NCBI RefSeq assembly: GCF_030252345.1
Contig: NZ_CP126980.1
Location: 2,495,501 to 2,559,500, forward strand
Source: Actinoplanes oblitus
GTDB lineage: Bacteria > Actinomycetota > Actinomycetes > Mycobacteriales > Micromonosporaceae
DNA length: 64,000 nucleotides
Reading direction: 5' to 3'
Positions 57,633 to 64,000 of the stretch are shown one piece after another. Position 1 is the first letter of the stretch; each line of letters begins with the position of its first letter. Position numbers and translations under genes: made by a program. The notes beneath the pieces are model-generated. The model saw nothing but the letters and a program-made list of their open reading frames with translations. It did no database searches and was not told the DNA's origin.

Positions 57633-58729
57633 TCCGGATCCGGCACGTCGAACTGCGGCGGGTGCGCCTGCCCCTGGTGCACCGCTTCCAGACCAGCTCG
57701 CACGCCAAGCGGGAGCTGGAGCACATCCTTGTCAAGATCATCGATGGGTCGGGGGCGGTGGGCTGGGGTGAGATCGCCTCGCCGAGCGGGCCGTTCTACT
57801 CGGCGGAGACCGTGGAGAGTTGCTGGGCGGTGGCCCGGGACCACCTGAAGCCGCTGGTGCTGGGCGCGGCCTGGGAGCATCCGGCGGAGCTGGCGGCGGT
57901 GCTGGCGAAGGTGCGCGGGAACCACTTCGCTCGGGCCGGGTTCGACATGGCGGCCTGGGCGTTGTGGTCGGCTCGGCGGGGCGTCGCGCTGGCGGCGGCG
58001 CTCGGCGGCAGCCGGGAGCGGGTCGAGGCGGGGGTGTCGCTGGGCATCGAGCCGTCCGTCGACGAGCTGCTGGCGCAGGTGGAGTCGCGGGTCGCGGAGG
58101 GGTATCGCCGGGTCAAGCTCAAGATCGCGCCGGGGTGGGACGTCGGCCCGGTGCGTGCGGTGCGGTCGGCGTTCCCGGGCGTCCCTCTGCACGTCGACGC
58201 CAACGGCGCGTACCCTCCGGACGCCGCCGACGTCTTCCGCGAGCTGGACACCCTCGGGTTACGGATGATCGAGCAGCCCTTCGCTCCCCGCGCCTTCGTC
58301 GCCCACGCCGCCCTGCAGGAGATCCTGGACACCCCGGTCTGCCTGGACGAGTCGATCGAGGACGTCGAGGACCTGGTCACCGCGCTGCGGCTGAAGGCGG
58401 GCCGGATCCTCAACGTCAAGGTCTCCCGGATGGGCGGCCTCACCGCCGCGGTCCGCGCCCACGACCTGGCGTGGGACGCGGGGATGCCGGTCTGGTGCGG
58501 CGGGATGCACGAGTTCGGCATCGGCCGCGCCGCGAACGTGGCGCTCAGCTCGCTGCCCGGCTTCACGCTGCCGTCCGACGTCTCCGGCTCGGACAAGTAC
58601 TACGCCCGGGACATCACCACGGCGCCGGTGGTGTGCGAGTCCGGTTTCGTCACGGTCCCGTCCGTCCCGGGGCTGGGCCGGGAGCCGGACCTCGACTTCC
58701 TCACGGAGCGTACGATCGCCCAGGTCTGA
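57629..58729 (+). CDS. N-succinylamino acid racemase / o-succinylbenzoate synthase family enzyme
   Basis: A 366-residue enolase-superfamily (muconate-lactonizing subgroup) enzyme. Catalytic lysines lie in RVKLKIAPGWD (KxK) and NVKVSRMGG; metal ligands are Asp in LHVDANGAY, Glu in MIEQPF and Asp in CLDESIED. The KLKIAPGWD form is typical of NSAR/OSBS proteins. Without menaquinone genes nearby and with a GNAT and an M20 enzyme beside it, racemisation of N-succinyl amino acids is the likely activity. ATG 57629 overlaps the SIS stop. Confidence 0.85.
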   Translation: MIRIRHVELRRVRLPLVHRFQTSSHAKRELEHILVKIIDGSGAVGWGEIASPSGPFYSAETVESCWAVARDHLKPLVLGAAWEHPAELAAVLAKVRGNHFARAGFDMAAWALWSARRGVALAAALGGSRERVEAGVSLGIEPSVDELLAQVESRVAEGYRRVKLKIAPGWDVGPVRAVRSAFPGVPLHVDANGAYPPDAADVFRELDTLGLRMIEQPFAPRAFVAHAALQEILDTPVCLDESIEDVEDLVTALRLKAGRILNVKVSRMGGLTAAVRAHDLAWDAGMPVWCGGMHEFGIGRAANVALSSLPGFTLPSDVSGSDKYYARDITTAPVVCESGFVTVPSVPGLGREPDLDFLTERTIAQV

Positions 58730-58797
58730 GGACCAGTGCCGGCTGATGTGATCCTCTTCGATACATTCGACCGGCGCCAGACAGGGGAGGAACACAC

Positions 58798-60165
58798 GTG
58801 ACGGGCACGGGGGCTCAATCCGGCGGCGAGACGACGCCGGAGCCGACTTCACCACCATCGAGCACGCCGTCGGCGGATCCGTTGTCAGCGGCGCCCGTCG
58901 CCGATCCGACAGCGCCACCCGCCCCCTCGCCGGGGTTGCCGCCGCCCTATCAGCCGCCGGCGTCGCCGGTCTCCGAGTGGGCCCGCCCGTCCGACGGTGA
59001 CCCGACGCCGGCCGCGCCCAGTGCCTGGCCGGCTCCGCAGCCGTGGATCTCGCCGGCCAGTCAGCCGCCGTCGGACCCGTGGGCCGTGCCGACCGTGCCG
59101 GACAACACGACGGCGCAGCCTCCCGCGGGTCAGTCTCCGGCGGCCCAGCCTCCGGCGGGTCAGCCTCCAGCGGGTCAGCCGCCCGTGTCGGGGCAGCCCG
59201 GCGCGCCGGCTCCGTCGTTCCCGCAGCCGCCCCCGCCCTTCTCCGGGCAGCCCGCGACCGGTTATCCCGCGCCGCCGCCCGGGGCCTACCCGCCCGGTCC
59301 CTACCCGGCGCCGGGCACCTACCCGGCACCCGGCGGGTACCCCGCGCCCGGCGGGTACCCGGCGCCCGGCGGCTACGCCCCGCCGGGCTGGCCGCCGCCC
59401 CCGGCCTCGCCGGCCAGCCGCCGCCGGGGTGGCGCCGTCGCCGCCGGGATCATCGGCGGAGTGGTCGTCGTCGTCCTGCTCTGTCTCGGCGGGCTCGCCT
59501 TCATCGGCAACCGGATCGCCGACTCGGCCCGCGACAGCCAGCGCGACTTCCCGTACACCCTGCCCTCGGACTTCCCGACCTTCGACCCGTACACCCCGGG
59601 GCCGGGCGGCACCGAGCCGGGCGCGGGGGAGCCGACCACCGAGTCGACCGGCCCGGTGGCCAGCGAGGTCCCGGCCAAGGACATCTACGACCTGAACCAG
59701 GTCTGCGACGACAACACCTACTTCCCGGCCGCGCCGAAACGCTCCGGCAAGGCCCCGCACCCGGTGGTCCTGCTGACCAAGGACGGCCCGACCTCGGTGC
59801 GCTTCAAGAACCCCGTCTACTACTTCCGGGACGAGGGCACCTCGGACGCCGACAGGCGGACCTGGGCCAGCGACACCCCGAAGAACGTCCAGATGGTGGC
59901 CTGCCTGGACCGGGTCAGCACCGGCGCGAAGATCCGCAACTGCAAGTACGACGACCCGAAACCGGACACCGCCTTCCTCTACCACGCGAACTGGCGCCTG
60001 CGCGTCTACGAGGTGGCCACCCACCGCCAGCTGCTGGACAGGAAGCTCACCGGCAACGAGACCGCCTGCCCGTTCTCGGTACTGGTCGGCAAAGACAAGA
60101 AGATCTACGCCACCACCAGCGACCACTCGGTCGTTTCCGCGTTGCGGAAACTCGTCAAGCAGTAG
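58798..60165 (+). CDS. Proline-rich single-pass membrane protein
   Basis: A 455-residue protein. Residues 1-205 are a Pro/Ala/Gln/Gly-rich cytoplasmic tail with repeats such as QPPAGQ and YPAPGG. One helix (AAGIIGGVVVVVLLCLGGLAFIG) follows, then an acidic Pro/Thr linker and an extracytoplasmic domain of about 160 residues with four Cys (NQVCDDN, VACLDRV, RNCKYDD, ETACPFS). Family unknown, related in build to the protein at 18,671. GTG start. Confidence 0.75.
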   Translation: MTGTGAQSGGETTPEPTSPPSSTPSADPLSAAPVADPTAPPAPSPGLPPPYQPPASPVSEWARPSDGDPTPAAPSAWPAPQPWISPASQPPSDPWAVPTVPDNTTAQPPAGQSPAAQPPAGQPPAGQPPVSGQPGAPAPSFPQPPPPFSGQPATGYPAPPPGAYPPGPYPAPGTYPAPGGYPAPGGYPAPGGYAPPGWPPPPASPASRRRGGAVAAGIIGGVVVVVLLCLGGLAFIGNRIADSARDSQRDFPYTLPSDFPTFDPYTPGPGGTEPGAGEPTTESTGPVASEVPAKDIYDLNQVCDDNTYFPAAPKRSGKAPHPVVLLTKDGPTSVRFKNPVYYFRDEGTSDADRRTWASDTPKNVQMVACLDRVSTGAKIRNCKYDDPKPDTAFLYHANWRLRVYEVATHRQLLDRKLTGNETACPFSVLVGKDKKIYATTSDHSVVSALRKLVKQ

Positions 60166-60196
60166 CCGGGCCCGGCCCCGGTCCGTTGGTTCCACC

Positions 60197-63100
60197 GTGA
60201 CGGGCGGCATACGGTGGCGAAGGTGGGCCGGGGCGGCCGGCGCGATACTCGGCCGGGCGCGCAAGCGCTCTTCCGAGCCGCCCGCTCCGGAGTCGTCCGC
60301 GCCCGCTCCGGAGCCGTCGGGCCCTTCCGAGTCGCCGTTAGCTGCCGGGTCGGCCTCCGCGCCGGCCTCCGCTCCCGCTTCCGGGTCGGGGGCCGCCGGC
60401 CGCCCTCGGTCCGCTTTTGAGGCGTCCGCTTCTGGGCCGTCCGCTTTCGAGGCGTCCGCTTTCGGGGCGTCCGCTTTCGGGGCGTCCGCTTTTGAGGCGT
60501 CCGCTTTTGAGGCGTCCGCTTTCCGGGCGGCGCCCGCGCCCCGGTCCGCCGCCGAGCCGGCCGGCGTACTCGTCGAGCGCACCAACCTGCAAGACCACCT
60601 TCGGGACCTGCTGCTCGGTGGCAACGACTTCATCGGCGTGCACGGTAGCGGCGGGTTCGGCAAGACCACGCTGGTCGGGCAGGTCGGCCGGCTCCCCGAG
60701 ATCCGCGCCCGCTTCCCCGGAGGCCTGCTGTGGGCATCCGTCGGCCAGCGCCGCACCGGCCCGAGCCTCGCCGCGCTGATCGGTGACCTGGTCGTGCGAC
60801 TCGGCGGCGAGCGACCCGCGGTGGTCGCGCCGATGCAGGCAGGCCGGAGCCTCGCGACCGTATTGGATCAGTACCCGCCGGTGCTGCTGGTGCTCGACGA
60901 CGTGTGGACCGACGATCAGCTGGCCCCGTTCCTGGCCGGCCGCGCGGCGAACCCGCTGCTCGTCACGACCCGGGTGACCAGCCTGCTCGTGGCGGGGGTG
61001 CCGCGCGTCGAGGTAGGCCCGATGACGCGCGACGAAGCGACCGCCCTGCTCCTGCACGACCTCCCCGGCCTGCCCCTGCCGGATCTCACCGCCCTGCTCG
61101 CCCTGACCGGCCGCTGGCCGCTCCTGCTCGCCCTCGCCAACGGCATCCTCAGCGCCCGAGCCGTCCCACCGGCACGCACCTCTCCACCCCGACCGTCCCC
61201 TTCCTCCCTTTCATCCTCGCCGTCGCTTTCTTCCCCGCCCTCGCCCGCGCCCTCCTCCTCGCCCTCGCCCCCGCCCTCCTCGCCCTCGCCCTCGCCCGCG
61301 CCCTCCTCCTCGCCCTCGCCCCCTCCCTCCGCTTCGCCCTCGCCGTCGTTCCCGCTCTTCCCTTCGGCAGGTGATGCGGGCGGTTCGGGTAGGCCGGTGG
61401 ACCTGCGCGGTGCGGCTCGCCTGCTGGTGGACCAGCTCAGCGCCGACGGAACGGCGCTGCTCGACCCCGCCGTGCCCAGCGAGCGACAGCGCGCCCTCGA
61501 CCGGACCGTGCAAGCCGCCCTGGACCTGCTGCCCGAGCCGGACCAGCGGCGCTTTCTCGAACTGGCGATCTTCCCGGAGGGCGCGACGATCCCCGACCAG
61601 ATCCTGGATCTGCTGTGGTCCGGGACGGGCGGTTTGTCACCCGCCGCTTCATCCGATTTGCGTACGGCACTCGCCCGCCTCAACCTCGTCGAGCACGCGA
61701 ACGGGGTGATGCGGTTGCGTGAGGTGCTCCGGGCGTACGTCCGCCATCGCCTCCCGGACGCCGAACTGCCGCAAGTGCACCGCCGCCTGGTGGAAATGGC
61801 GCGGCCGCGCAGCGGCGGCCCGTGGTGGGCGCTGCCGGAAGCGGACCGCTACCTGTGGCGGCACCTTGCTCATCACCTGCGGGAGGCGCACTGGTGGGAC
61901 GAGTTGTTCGCGGTGACCACCGATCTCCGGCGGCTCGCGATCGGGATTCCGATGCTCGGCGTGGCGGCCGCGGTCGCCGATCTGGATCGGTTGCCGGATG
62001 CGCGGGCCGGGGCGTTGCGGGCGCGGCTGTCGCAGGCGGCGCCGTTGCTGCGGCCGATCCGTCCGGCGGGCGCGTTCGCTGATGTGCTGCTGTCCCGGCT
62101 GGGCGGGTCGCCCGAGTTGGCGGCCGAGGTGGCCGCGTTCGCGGGGGAGCAGCGGTCGCGCGCCGGGCTGGTGGCCCGGTGGCCGCTGCCGGACGTCGGG
62201 CCGGACAGCCTGTGCCGGGTGATCGGGTCGGCGGTGGGCTGGCTCGACTGCGGGGCGGTATCGGCGGATGGATCTTGGTTCGCGGCCGCTGGGGTGAGTG
62301 GTGCGGTGACCCTCGTCGAACCCCGGTCCGGCGCGGTGCTGGGCCGGCTGACCGCGCCTGCCGGTGGGGTGAAGGCGCTGGTGGCGGCGGGGAACCGGCT
62401 GGTCACCGGTGGCGCCGACGGCACGGTGCGGGTGTGGGACGTGCGCCGCCGGGTCGTGGAGCGGACGCTGTGGACGGCCGGCGGAGAGATCCTCGGCGTC
62501 GCCGTGGCGCCGTCCGGTGAGCGGATCGCTGCGGTCGGCGGGCGCGGCGAGCTGGCGGTCTTCGACAGCGGTGGACGAGTCTTCGGCTGGTCCGGTGAGG
62601 AGCGGCTGGCCAGTTGCGTGTTCCTGAGTGCGGACCGGGTCCTGACGGCCAGCACGGCCGGCGCGGTCACCGAACACGACCTGCGAACCGGTCTCAGCGA
62701 GTTGTTGGTCGCTTCCGGCGCTGGGCTTCCGTCGGCTGCTTCGGGCTCTGGGCTTCCGTCGGCTGCTTCCGGCTCGGGCCTTTCGTCGTCCGCTTCCGGC
62801 GCTGGCCTTTCGTCGTCCGCTTCTGGCTCTCGGCTCCCGTCGGCTGCTTCCGGCTCGGGGCTTTCGTCGGCCGATTTCGGCGGGTCCGGCGTTTCGGCGG
62901 CTCCGGAGCCGCATCGCTCCTCTCGGGACGACGTGCTGGTCACCGCGATGGCGGTCGACCCGGCAGGTGAGTGGGTGGCACTGGGTCAGGCGGACGGGGA
63001 GATCCGGGTGCACGAGCTGCGCGGTGACAGCGAGCCGGTGGTGCTGCGCGGACATCAGGGTTGGGTGAGCGCGCTGGTCGTCTCCGGCGACCGGATCATC

Positions 63101-64000
63101 TCGGGTGGTGAGGACGGCACAGTCCGGGTCTGGGACCGCTACGGGCCGGAGATCGCCATGGTGCGCGCCCACGCCAGCTGGGTGACCTCGTCCGTGCTCG
63201 CCCCGGACCGGCGTACCCTGATCACCACCGGCAGCGACGCGACGATCCGGGTCTGGGATCTTCCCCGGCTGGTGCAGGAAACCGTGGCCGGACCGATCGA
63301 CTGGGTGAACACCTGCGCACTGGACCCGTCCGGCACCGGCCTGGCCACCGGCGGCCGCGACGGCGTGGTCCGCCTGTGGCACCCCACCGACGCCACCAGC
63401 ATTCCGCTGTGGTCCGCCAACGAGCCGGTGATCCGCTGCGCCTTCACCCCCGACGGCAACTGGATCGTCGCGGTCTGCGCCAGCCAGACGGCGATCCTCC
63501 GCGGCCCGGCCCCCGCACCCTCCCGCCGGCCCGCATCCTCCGCGGCGGCTCCTCTGTCCGACCGCCCTGCTGCCGCTTCCCAACCCGAAACCGGCGCGCC
63601 CGTCCCTCCGCCCAGAACCCGACCCGATACTTCGGCGCCTGTCCCTTCTTCCGGGTTCCGAGCTGATACTTCGGCGGCTGTCCCTCCTACTGGGTTCCGA
63701 GCTGACACCTCCGCGTCTGTCCCTTCGCCCGGGTTTCGAGCTGACACCTCCGCGGCCGTCTCTTCGCCCGGGTTCCGAGCTGACACCTCCGCGGCTGTCC
63801 CTCCTTCCGGATCCCGAGCCGATACCTCCGCGGCCGCTTCCGCGTTCGGATCTTCCGCGGCCGCCCCTCGGTCCGGTGGCGAAGTGTGGCAGGGAGCCAC
63901 TGGCTGTGCCGTCGCGCCCGACCAGGACCTCGTCGCGCTGTGGGACGCGGGCGGAGGCTTGGAGATCCGGTCGGTCGCCGGTACCGCGTTCTTCCGCCGC
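60197..64000 (+). CDS. STAND (NB-ARC-like) ATPase with WD40 propeller and four repeat insertions (3' partial)
   Basis: One open frame of 1,268 codons from GTG 60197 to the window end. Residues 1-125 are low complexity. The STAND ATPase follows: P-loop GVHGSGGFGKTTL (K156), Walker B PVLLVLDDVW (D234-D235), sensor LLVTTRV, and a GLPL-like GRWPLLLALANG. After a Ser/Pro insertion come the winged-helix region (PDQRRFLELAIFPEGA; VMRLREVLRAYVRHRL) and a helical part. WD40 blades start near residue 690 (GGADGTVRVWDVR, GGEDGTVRVWDR, TGSDATIRVWDL, GGRDGVVRLWHP). No effector domain (TIR, protease, nuclease) is seen in this part. STAND proteins of bacteria act as ligand-triggered switches, some in phage defence. 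No clear ribosome site. Confidence 0.8.
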   Translation, partial: MTGGIRWRRWAGAAGAILGRARKRSSEPPAPESSAPAPEPSGPSESPLAAGSASAPASAPASGSGAAGRPRSAFEASASGPSAFEASAFGASAFGASAFEASAFEASAFRAAPAPRSAAEPAGVLVERTNLQDHLRDLLLGGNDFIGVHGSGGFGKTTLVGQVGRLPEIRARFPGGLLWASVGQRRTGPSLAALIGDLVVRLGGERPAVVAPMQAGRSLATVLDQYPPVLLVLDDVWTDDQLAPFLAGRAANPLLVTTRVTSLLVAGVPRVEVGPMTRDEATALLLHDLPGLPLPDLTALLALTGRWPLLLALANGILSARAVPPARTSPPRPSPSSLSSSPSLSSPPSPAPSSSPSPPPSSPSPSPAPSSSPSPPPSASPSPSFPLFPSAGDAGGSGRPVDLRGAARLLVDQLSADGTALLDPAVPSERQRALDRTVQAALDLLPEPDQRRFLELAIFPEGATIPDQILDLLWSGTGGLSPAASSDLRTALARLNLVEHANGVMRLREVLRAYVRHRLPDAELPQVHRRLVEMARPRSGGPWWALPEADRYLWRHLAHHLREAHWWDELFAVTTDLRRLAIGIPMLGVAAAVADLDRLPDARAGALRARLSQAAPLLRPIRPAGAFADVLLSRLGGSPELAAEVAAFAGEQRSRAGLVARWPLPDVGPDSLCRVIGSAVGWLDCGAVSADGSWFAAAGVSGAVTLVEPRSGAVLGRLTAPAGGVKALVAAGNRLVTGGADGTVRVWDVRRRVVERTLWTAGGEILGVAVAPSGERIAAVGGRGELAVFDSGGRVFGWSGEERLASCVFLSADRVLTASTAGAVTEHDLRTGLSELLVASGAGLPSAASGSGLPSAASGSGLSSSASGAGLSSSASGSRLPSAASGSGLSSADFGGSGVSAAPEPHRSSRDDVLVTAMAVDPAGEWVALGQADGEIRVHELRGDSEPVVLRGHQGWVSALVVSGDRIISGGEDGTVRVWDRYGPEIAMVRAHASWVTSSVLAPDRRTLITTGSDATIRVWDLPRLVQETVAGPIDWVNTCALDPSGTGLATGGRDGVVRLWHPTDATSIPLWSANEPVIRCAFTPDGNWIVAVCASQTAILRGPAPAPSRRPASSAAAPLSDRPAAASQPETGAPVPPPRTRPDTSAPVPSSGFRADTSAAVPPTGFRADTSASVPSPGFRADTSAAVSSPGFRADTSAAVPPSGSRADTSAAASAFGSSAAAPRSGGEVWQGATGCAVAPDQDLVALWDAGGGLEIRSVAGTAFFRR
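60410..60529 (+). repeat. 15-bp tandem repeat, insertion A of the STAND gene
   Basis: Eight copies of a 15-bp unit (TCCGCTTTCGGGGCG and variants with TTTTGAG) at 60410, 60425, 60440 and so on to 60529. They encode Ser-Ala-Phe-Gly/Glu-Ala pentapeptides before the ATPase domain. Confidence 0.95.
61167..61367 (+). repeat. C-rich low-complexity tract, insertion B of the STAND gene
   Basis: About 200 bases of CCCTCG, CCCTCC and CCCGCG blocks on the plus strand, encoding almost only Ser and Pro (residues about 324-391). It lies between the GLPL-like motif and the winged-helix region. The strand is extremely C/T-rich. Confidence 0.9.
62711..62872 (+). repeat. 27-bp tandem repeat, insertion C of the STAND gene
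   Basis: Six diverged copies of a 27-bp unit encoding nine residues of the type ASGSGLPSA, placed inside the WD40 region (about residues 839-892), followed by a degenerate copy. Confidence 0.9.
63617..63850 (+). repeat. 39-bp tandem repeat, insertion D of the STAND gene
   Basis: About six copies of a 39-bp unit (clear starts TTCCGAGCTGA at 63656, 63695, 63773; TTTCGAGCTGA at 63734; degenerate at 63617 and 63812), encoding 13-residue FRADTSAAVP-type repeats between WD40 blades. Confidence 0.9.

Noticed and set aside
58885..60756. A 623-codon minus-strand frame rich in SKADA-like repeats
   Set aside because: It is antisense to the proline-rich protein and the first STAND repeat; the apparent peptide repeats are the reverse of the 15-bp DNA repeat.
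61649..63583. A 644-codon open frame on the minus strand
   Set aside because: It mirrors the STAND/WD40 gene, including its repeats, and has no fold or motif of its own.
1..64000. tRNA, rRNA, transposase, integrase or phage genes
   Set aside because: I looked for tRNA-like clover sequences, IS ends and recombinase motifs on both strands and found none I could support.

Overview
The window is about 72% GC with the strong G/C third-position bias of an actinomycete. Two SAM-IV-class riboswitches (an Actinomycetales RNA), an ECF41-type sigma factor, DUF3040 and DUF4190-type proline-rich proteins, an EgtA-like ligase and an F420-type LLM oxidoreductase fit a Micromonosporaceae chromosome, perhaps Actinoplanes. 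The genus is inference. No rRNA, tRNA, CRISPR array, transposase or integrase was seen.

Layout. 0-7.9 kb: a tandem pair of related sensor kinases (the first cut by the window edge and lacking an ATPase domain), an AbiEii-like nucleotidyltransferase pair, a methyltransferase, STAS and HD proteins, an M20 peptidase and a DUF1684 protein. 7.9-17.5 kb: two SAM-IV riboswitches, one before a cysteine-desulfurase-like enzyme and one before a GNAT acetyltransferase. Between them lie a GGDEF-EAL protein, a GH92 mannosidase, a glycosyltransferase, a DHFR-like reductase and an ArsR/SRPBCC pair. 17.6-27.6 kb: membrane and secretion-type proteins, a flavin oxidoreductase coupled to an ECF41 sigma factor, a PilZ protein, an LLM oxidoreductase, and a Tat-exported PD40/amidohydrolase coupled to a thioesterase. 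27.9-37 kb: a lone EgtA-like ligase, small membrane and lipoproteins, a LacI regulator, a double Lrp regulator divergent from an MFS exporter, a DoxX protein, and a lower-GC patch with two orphan genes.

37-49 kb: two large secreted proteins, then a tightly overlapping operon for rhamnulose-1-phosphate aldolase/lactaldehyde dehydrogenase, rhamnulokinase and LutABC. Together these would carry L-rhamnulose to DHAP and pyruvate. A perfect LacI-type palindrome lies at its promoter, and a near-identical one lies at the lacI promoter 12 kb away. 49-54.7 kb: a lipoprotein divergent from a MacAB-like efflux operon with two adaptors. 55-58.7 kb: an M20 hydrolase divergent from a GNAT-SIS-racemase operon. 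This matches the known N-succinyl route that converts D- to L-amino acids irreversibly. 60.2 kb to the end: a STAND (NB-ARC-like) ATPase with a WD40 propeller, at least 1,268 residues and running off the window, interrupted by four unrelated low-complexity repeat expansions.

The most interesting signals are the repeat-riddled STAND/WD40 protein, the SAM-IV switch controlling an acetyltransferase, the linked lacI/rhamnose operators, the D-amino-acid module with an SIS protein that lacks a DNA-binding domain, and the GH92 gene whose conserved N-terminus lies upstream of any standard start codon.
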